From Glandiceps talaboti (lineage: Eukaryota; Hemichordata; Enteropneusta; Spengelidae), in NCBI RefSeq assembly GCF_964340395.1, contig NC_135568.1, positions 16,936,276-17,000,275 on the forward strand: a stretch of 64,000 nucleotides of DNA, read 5' to 3'. Under the pieces are notes generated by a model. The model made no database searches and had not been told where the DNA came from. It saw only the letters and a program-made list of their open reading frames with translations. Positions 13,501 through 22,500 of the stretch are shown piece by piece; the first letter of the stretch is position 1, and every line of letters starts with the position of its first letter. Position numbers and translations under genes: made by a program.

Positions 13501-16500
13501 AAGGCACAAACCAAACGGTCCTTTTCAGGACCACCACCTATTCCAAAAAGAGAACTACCTAACCAGTTTCCGTGTATTCGTGTTGTTTTTTGTTTTGTTA
13601 TTGCTGTGTTCACATATTTTGATAGTATTACAAAGTGTAATGAACACAACATATAACTAAAACGAATGAATGTATGTATGTATGTATGTATGTATGTATG
13701 TATGTATGTATGAACAAATTATATATTTTCTACTGTTAGTCTAAAATTCAAATTTAAAGTTTGGCACTTGATGAATAAAGGCAAAATTGTTTTGGGTATT
13801 TTAAATATACTTCTAATTTTTTTTTGCATTATGAATATAATTTTAATAGGTCAATTGGCAATTTATTTTATTAGTAATTCAACCATTACTTGACAACAGG
13901 AGCAATAATAATCAAAACTCATTCCTGACATACACATCGCAATTGGGTTTAACTTGAAGAAACTTTATTTTACTTTATATTACACTTGTATAAGTTATAA
14001 CAGTAACTGCAACCAACTTGAACAGCATTACTACATGTAATTACAAATCCATGTGTTTTATTGTGGCTGTTTTGAAATCAATTGACACTATGATTATGAA
14101 TACAATTATCAAATCGTTTTGATCCTCACTATGCAACTTTATTTGTGATATGCTTTAATCTAGTATATACCGGTATCTACTACCACCTGCTAGAACATAG
14201 GCTAGTACATGTTGTTGTTCTCGCTTACAATTATTGTATGTTATGATTTGGAAAATGTAATGTCATTCAATTCGATAGAACTTCGAAAAATGGAGTGTAA
14301 CAATCCTAGTGAAATATAGGCATTCAACTACGCCTAGTGTTAACTAATCTAAAGCACAGTTTGAATGTGACGTTTTTGAAATTTTGAACTATGATCAAGA
14401 CAGGTCATACTCGTACTCTTCATCAAATTGTTTGAAATTGTTTTGTCACTACGTACTGCTAAATATGTGAACTGCTGAAGTGTCCTAGAAGTAATGCAAA
14501 ACGTGTAAGTGAACTGGAACAAATGCAAAGTTAACATGTCCTGCAAAGTATAAGCAACTAAAACCGTCGAGGGTTATGATGAAACTTAAATATGGTTGAA
14601 AATGGCATTGTAAAATGTAATGTGATAAAAATTACATGTATAAGTTCTTATGAGGTTGACAGTTCAATGTTCCACGTTCGTTCAATCACTGGTATTGGTA
14701 CTGGTATCTTGGCGCATTATTTTGGCCAAACGAAGGTGATTCAGTTGGTCGTCTTGTAGCATCATAATCGTATGATGGGAAATTGGCGTATTGGTTACCA
14801 TAGTAGGCATTCTGTGGTTGTAAACAAGGCTGTTGTGATGTATTCGGATACTGCATTGGTGTTGGATAGGAGTAAGCAAGATATGGCACTGCTAAACCAT
14901 TGGCACCTTCTACTTGTAAGTTGTCCAGTGGTTCGACTGCATATTTTGACAGATACTTTTTATGAAAAGAATTACTTATTGTGGTTACTTGTGAACCAGT
15001 ATCAACAAGACTTGTGCAAGTCACACCATTTACACATGCTTTCTCCTCGTTTGCACGTCCAACAATTCTCTCCATCAACTGTCTGTTACTACCAAGTAGA
15101 ACAGGTTTGGAATCGGTACTCACCATGTGATTAGTGGCCCTAGATGAACTTTGACCTGGTATACGCTGTACTGGAGTTCGGCATACTCTGACTATTGTAA
15201 TGCTCTTCTCTCTGGTTGTCCTAAACACCTCACTGACAGACTACAGCATGTACAAAATGCTGCAGCTCGGCTTGTCTGCAAAGCTAAAAAGTTCGATCAT
15301 GTACAACCTCTTCTTAGAAAACTTCATTGGCTGCCTATCACTTCACGTATTCAATACAAAATTTCATCCATTTGTTTCAAGTCAGTTGTAGGTATTGGCC
15401 CACAATATCTCACGGATCTTCTACATCTGATTCAATACATTCCTCGAAGACCACTTCGCTCGTCTTCTGATTCTCGTCTTCTCTGTGTTCCAAGGGTGTC
15501 AACCAAAACATTTGGTGAAAGATCCTTCTCTTACATTGGCCCTACTTCATGGAACCACCTCCCTTTTGATCTTCGCCATTCCAAATCTTTGTCAACCTTC
15601 AGACATTCTCTCAAAACTCACCTCTTCAACTGCTAATAACTGTTTTTCTTTCTCATTTTATTTAATACACATTACCTTATCGTGTTCATATCAGCGGCAG
15701 CTAGAAATAAATTCAGGTTAGATTGTCATGTACTTGTACTTTTTCATATTCATTAATAAGGTCACATTAATTACGTGTTTGGCTTGCAGTGATACTTGAA
15801 CCTGTGTAGTGCTAATATCTAGATAACGATTATAAATACCAATTGTTATGGTATCTAATTTTCTAAGGGACTGGTCAGTTTCTCAAGCCTGGGGGAGGGG
15901 CGGTGGATTCTTAAACCGGGCCGACAAAAAGTCACTGACCCCCACCCCATCTGTAAAACCAAAAACAGGCTGACACCCCCTCCCCCCATCACTTAATTCT
16001 AAAACATGATGACCCCCTCCCATAGATAATATTCACATGACAGGTATTTCTTGATCTTGACTCTGTGTGGACTGCTTCACTGTCTTGTATCTACTTTACA
16101 AGATCCCGGGTAATCACTATCATAATTATAATTAATGACTACACAGGGTAAATATATTCCAAAATTAGTTTAATAGCATCTTGACAGTGAAAGGTAGGGG
16201 AAAATTTGAGAAGGGAATATGTACATCTCTTATGGGGGGTCTTAGGGGTCTCCCCTTAGAAGCCCTGGAGGGTTTTTACTCTGAAAAGTCAAATTTGAGA
16301 CTATTCAGGCCCTTTCTGACAATAATTTCCAAGCTTTACAAGACAGCACCAAGATGCAAAAAGCAACTACATTCAGACCCTTTCACGCAACACCGCAATC
16401 CATGCTCTTCAAGACAGCACCATCAAGTATCAAAAACTATTCTTTATAACTTAGATAGGGTTGAAATATGTTCTAAAAAAGTTAAATGCCATCATCATAT

Positions 16501-19500
16501 ACATGCAGTAAAGGTCAGCACATCTAATGGTAGTATCATTGGTAGGGGAAATATGGAGTTTAAGGCAATTTTAGACTACCTTGGCAAACATTTCTCAACT
16601 TTAAAAGACAATATCATCTCAAATTAGAAGTGGGTGAAAGTATTTAAGAAAAGTTAATACCATTATGACAGTGAAAAGGTTGGTGGTGCATCTGATTGTT
16701 GGTTGAATGCATGAGTGACCTCCGGGGGTGAGGGAGTCATTGGGGTTTTCCCCCTGGCAGATCTGCAGTATTTTGCTTCTATTAAGGCAATGTTTAGGTT
16801 ATTCATAGCCTTTGAGGTAATATTTCCAAGCTTAAAATAGCTAACGTAAATGAAAGTTTTCAATGAGTTTCCCATGTCACATACAAATGGTATAGGGGCA
16901 TTAATATTGCATGTAGTAAAGTCACCAGTATGTTAGAGAACTATAGGTGGTCATACCTAGTGTATAATAGAAACTGGAATCTGATGAGATGTGGTGATTT
17001 GTAGTGTCAATAACATGTAGTATCCAAGACAAAAAGTGTATTAATCCCTACTGACAAGTTCACAGTGACGAGTAGAACATTTTAGATTAACTTCTTTAAA
17101 AATAAACTTATAAAATATCTATGAAGATATTACCATTGCGAAACCTTCAAGTTCACTTTGCCCGAAAGTGCATAAGTAAAGCACTGATTGTGTCGTGAAA
17201 CAGCCAAGCATTTACATGACATGTTCTATAATTTTAACTAGTGTGGTAGCTAGGTAATACATGTATATGTATATGTATAGTTACACTTTTTGTCATAAAA
17301 CCTTAGCATTTGAGTGTGTGAGACACACACAATTCTTGTTTGAGACACACACAATCCTTGTTTGAGACACACTGAATCCTGGTCATAAGACCTTAGCATT
17401 TGACGTTTTATGCTACAATTTACTCTAAAACAGAACACATCAAAAGATGCGTTAGTCGGAGGCGACTTCTTCAAAGTATCCTGCTTTAGACAATGTGTGG
17501 CGTCTGAGACACACAAACTTCTGGTCTGTCGAACAGAGTAAATTGTTGACACTAAGTCTCAAAATGCTAAGCATTTATGACCATCAAAAGATACCACTTT
17601 CAACGTGGAAGAGAAGGCTCGAGCAGTCGGTAGACGGTCTACGCGACGGTGTTTTCGGTGACCATCCCGGATATTTCTCGCGCCTAATTTAAACCCGCTA
17701 TACCACATACTTTCATGTTGCACGTTTGTCTTTATTCCTTGTATACACCGTACCTGTGCCGAGTTGTCAACGAGACAGAAAATGAGCAAGATTAGTGCAC
17801 ATTAGTGCATCGTATATTAATGTCACAGAAAATGATTGTTCGAACAGTTTTGTTTAAATCTCCAACGGATCACTCATCTCCTTTGTTTGCTCAGTTGAAT
17901 ATTCTAGATGTTTTTAAACTGCATAGATATTTGATAGGTTCCTTTATTTATGGCTTGATCCATCAACTATCACCACACACTTTGTATGATTATTTTGAAC
18001 CTTCACACCATAACTACAATACAAGACTCTGTTCATATCAAAATATTTACCCATATTATGCCAGAACAAACTCAGGTCAGTTTTCTTTCTCCTTCTCAGG
18101 GGCAAAAATCTGGAATAGCATCCCTGTCAACATAAGATGTATCAATACGCTAAACGAATTTAAGCGATCTTATAAACAATTTCTTCTAGAAGAGTAAATT
18201 AAACCACTGTACAATTTATTGTTACCGTATGTTCTTCATAAGTACTATGAACTCCGAGGTACTATGTATTTCCTTTTGCTATATCACTTTGCTGTCAAAC
18301 ATTGTATATAACTATGGTAGGGGACAGGCTTGAATAGCTGTAAGCTAAATCCCGATTCCCCTATTTACCCACGAAATAGTATTTTTGTATGTGTATCTGT
18401 AATGTTCATTTGTGCTTTTGGGTAAATAAACACTATATATATACATGGAAGACGATATGATGTGGGTAAAGCGACTGGAAAAGATTTGAGGTCTTTGGTG
18501 GTGCAAGAAATAGAAGAACGCGGCGGACTTCGTGCGATGGCCATATCACCACGCGGAGTTTTTATACAAGTTGCAAAAAAATATCGTTTACACCACACTA
18601 CAGTAAAGAACATATGGTTGAAGTGGTGTCAGTACGGGACAGTCACTCCTGTGACAGAACGTGTAGGACGTACGAGAAAACTGTTGGATGTCGACGTGGA
18701 GTATATTGAAGCCATCAAATCAGAACAACCCTCGGCCACAACAGCAGAGGTGAAGGCCCGTTTCGAACAGCATTCCCTAGTTCGCGTCAGTGCTTCAACG
18801 ATAAACCGTACCGTGCGTGATCGACTGACTGGTGGTAAATGGACCTATAAAAAGATAAATCGTATGGCGATGGAAAGGTTTACCAATGAGAATATGATAT
18901 ATACACAAGATTTCATAGATCTTCTCCATCAGTGTGACCCTCATCGCTTGAAATTCATGGATGAGTCTGGGTTCAAAGTAAGAGACATTGCCTATCGTAG
19001 TCGCGGACATTCTCTTATTGGTGAGAAATGTGTAGAAGTCGTCAGATACCACCAATCACCCAATGTTACTCTAAATTTATTGATGGGTCTTAACGGTGTC
19101 ATGCATGTTTCTACACTAGATGGTGCATCAAATTCAGCCACTTTTTTGGATTTCATCGGGGAGTGCGTTGATACCGTAACACACGTAGGATTGTCGGCAC
19201 TGGGGCCCGGTGATATACTGGTGATAGACAATGCTCCTATCCATCGCAGCCAAGAAGCAAAGACTTTAGCACGATGGCTGGCTGCTCAAGATATCGACTA
19301 TATTTTTACACCCAAGTATTCACCTGAGATGAACCCCGCCGAGAACTGTTTCAGTAAAATAAAAAAGATTTTGCCGCAACCATACTACAAAAACCTCATC
19401 CATCGTAACATACACGTTGCGATCCACGATGCAGTGTCTGTAATTACAGCCGGTGATACTCATGGCTATTTCCGACACCTTGGGTATCTAAATATGGCCT

Positions 19501-22500
19501 AATATAAGGCACAAACCAAACGGTCCTTTTCAGGACCACCACCTATTCCAAAAAGAGAACTACCTAACCAGTTTACGTGTATTCGTGTTGTTTTTTGTTT
19601 TGTTATTGCTGTGTTCACATATTTTGATAGTATTACAAAGTGTAATGAACACAACATATAACTAAAACGAATGTATGTATGTATGTATGTATGTATGTAT
19701 GTATGTATGTATGTATGTATGTATGTATGAACAAATTATATATTTTCTACTGTTAGTCTAAAATTCAAATTTAAAGTTTGGCACTTGATGAATAAAGGCA
19801 AAATTGTTTTGGGTATTTTAAATATACTTCTAATTTTTTTTTGCATTATGAATAGAATTTTAATAGGTCAATTGGCAATTTATTTTATTGGTAATTCAAC
19901 CATTACTTGACAACAGGAGCAATAATAATCAAAACTCATTCCTGACATACACATCGCAATTGGGTTTAACTTGAGGAAACTTTATTTTACTTTATATTAC
20001 ACTTGTATAAGTTATAACAGTAACTGCAACCAACTTGAACAGCATTACTACATGTAATTACAAATCCATGTGTTTTATTGTGGCTGTTTTGAAATCAATT
20101 GACACTATGATTATGAATACAATTATCAAATCGTTTTGATCCTCACTATGCAACTTTATTTGTGATATGCTTTAATCTAGTATATACCGGTATCTACTAC
20201 CACCTGCTAGAACATAGGCTAGTACATGTTGTTGTTCTCGCTTACAATTATTGTTTGTTATGATTTGGAAAATGTAATGTCATTCAATTCGATAGAACTT
20301 CGAAAAATGGAGTGTAACAATCCTAGTGAAATATAGGCATTCAACTACGCCTAGTGTTAACTAATCTAAAGCACAGTTTGAATGACGTTTTTGAAATTTT
20401 GAACTATGATCAAGACAGGTCATACTCGTACTCTTCATCAAATTGTTTGAAATTGTTTTGTCACTACGTACTGCTAAATATGTGAACTGCTGAAGTGTCC
20501 TAGGAGTAATGCAAAACGTGTAAGTGAACTGGAACAAATGCAAAGTTAACATGTCCTGCAAAGTATAAGCAACTAAAACCGTCGAGGGTTATGATGAAAC
20601 TTAAATATGGTTGAAAATGGCATTGTAAAATGTAATGTGATAAAAATTACATGTATAAGTTCTTATGAGGTTGACAGTTCAATGTTCCACGTTCGTTCAA
20701 TCACTGGTATTGGTACTGGTATCTTGGCGCATTATTTTGGCCAAACGAAGGTGGTTCAGTTGGTCGTCTTGTAGCATCATAATCGTATGATGGGAAATTG
20801 GCGTATTGGTTACCATAGTAGGCATTCTGTGGTTGTAAACAAGGCTGTTGTGATGTATTCGGATACTGCATTGGTGTTGGATAGGAGTAGGGCGGAGTAT
20901 ACTGGTAAGGGGCTGGGTTATGCATCATTTGTGGGCCGTGATTCAATAGAGGTGTATCGCGGCTGTTGAATACGCACGTTGGCCGTGATGGTGGTTGTTT
21001 ACTCGTACTAGTACTTTGATGACTTACATTGTCAGTAGCTATAGTATCACGATACTTTTCGGCAATAGTGTCACTTTCAGATCCCATGTCATCATCTCCT
21101 ACCGAAGGATATACAATCCCCTCTTTTTTCAACCTCTCTCTCGCTGTGTCCTTTCGTACAGTACGTCCAGTGTCTACATCAAAGCGGTGTATGATACGTC
21201 CAAACTTCAACGATTCTTCATCCAAATTAGATGGCACTCTGCCGTGATAGTGACTCTTCAGAATCGCAATATCACAATTTAAGACCTGTTTTCTTGGTCG
21301 CGGTCCAATTGATGTTTCGCAAAGATATCTGTCCTTGTTGCTGTTAATGAGCGCTGCTTCGATACGACGTTTGAACGAGCTATGAAGATTCTCTTGTAAT
21401 TTTTTGATTTTGTCCAATAGTTCAGATCGTTTCTTCTGTAATTCTTTCTTCAAGTTATCGCGTTTCTTAGCAAGCTCTGTCACTTCTTCTTTTTCATCCC
21501 TGTGTTTGGAAAGATCTCCGCAAACTGCAGCCGAAATACATCGACCATTCCGACAATTACTTCGTGTATGGCCTTCCCTGAGGTGACACTACATTTGTTT
21601 CCACTTCCAAACTCCGTAGCCGTCGCATACTTTTTGTTTACATCAAGAAGCTTTCTTTCCGCTATTTTCATCTCCTCTTCCAAATTGAAAACATCCTCTT
21701 CAATTTCATTAATTTCACTTTGCAACGGGGTTTTAAAGTCAAAGCCAGAAAACTTGTCCCTCTCTAAAGTTGGCCTCTCGGGTTCTTCATTTATATCCGG
21801 CTCGTCATGGTCAAACCTGAGTCGCTTTGCATTCGAACGCGAGCTACGGTAATGAGAACGCATGTCCACTTCTGTTTGTGGTTTCTGACCCGGTGCAGTA
21901 TTGGTAGTCGTGGGTGTTTGCTGCAAACTGATACCCGGTGGGTTACTCATGGGTGAATATCCCTCGACAACAGATATCTTTATTCTTCGATATTCGGCAT
22001 CCACGACTGAGAATGCACAGCGTTTGAGGTCTACAATGTCCATCAAACATGACTGTGATATCGTTATGGCAATACCTTCGTCGTTCTCATACTGTACTTG
22101 GTACTCACACGTACCCAGGGATGGAATATTTGTCCGTATCAGGTAATCGAGTTCATCATACGAGTTGAAGCCATTTGTGTAGAATTGCCGACGTTTGCCT
22201 CTGTAAAGCACTTGTACTTGGAAAAGAGACATGATATATAGAAGTTACGAGTGTTCTTGTATGTCTAATATAACACGCAACAACTTAGAGAGTGGGCTTA
22301 GATTGGCGCCCAAACTGAGTCAGAGTTGTACAGGATGTTGGTCACCGAGAACATCCGTCATATAGACTACCCGAACTGTCAATCCGTGTTGACGGTCCTT
22401 TCATGTGTGCTGTTTTAGAGTAAATTGTTGCAGAAAATCCCCAAATGCTAAGCTCTTCTGACCAGGATTCGGTGTGTTTCGAACACCTCAATTCTGGTCA

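Larger units (their letters stand above)
9672..14874. repeat. Tandem segmental duplication, copy 1
   Basis: Bases 9672-14874 reappear at 15677-20891 (offset 6005, rising to 6015 after small indels). By eye I count roughly 15-20 substitutions plus small indels and a TATG length change, so the event is recent or the copies are homogenised. The block starts 24 nt inside HAO exon b and ends inside the second gene of the transposon. Confidence 0.93.
11279..14874 (+). mobile_element. IS630/Tc1/mariner-superfamily transposon, truncated copy
   Basis: Identical in plan to the full copy at 17284-22807: TA, then CACTTTTTGTCATAAAACC, a long left terminal repeat, a nested LINE tail and a DD37E transposase. 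It stops within the last codons of the convergent second gene (14874), beyond which a retroelement fragment follows. Without a right end it should not be mobile by itself. Confidence 0.85.
15677..20891. repeat. Tandem segmental duplication, copy 2
   Basis: Near-identical to 9672-14874. This copy continues at its right end into the full transposon (to 22807) and the right end of the surrounding MITE-like element (23076). It therefore looks like the original, and copy 1 the truncated duplicate. It carries an HAO splice acceptor and a 24-nt exon fragment at 15677-15702. Confidence 0.93.
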
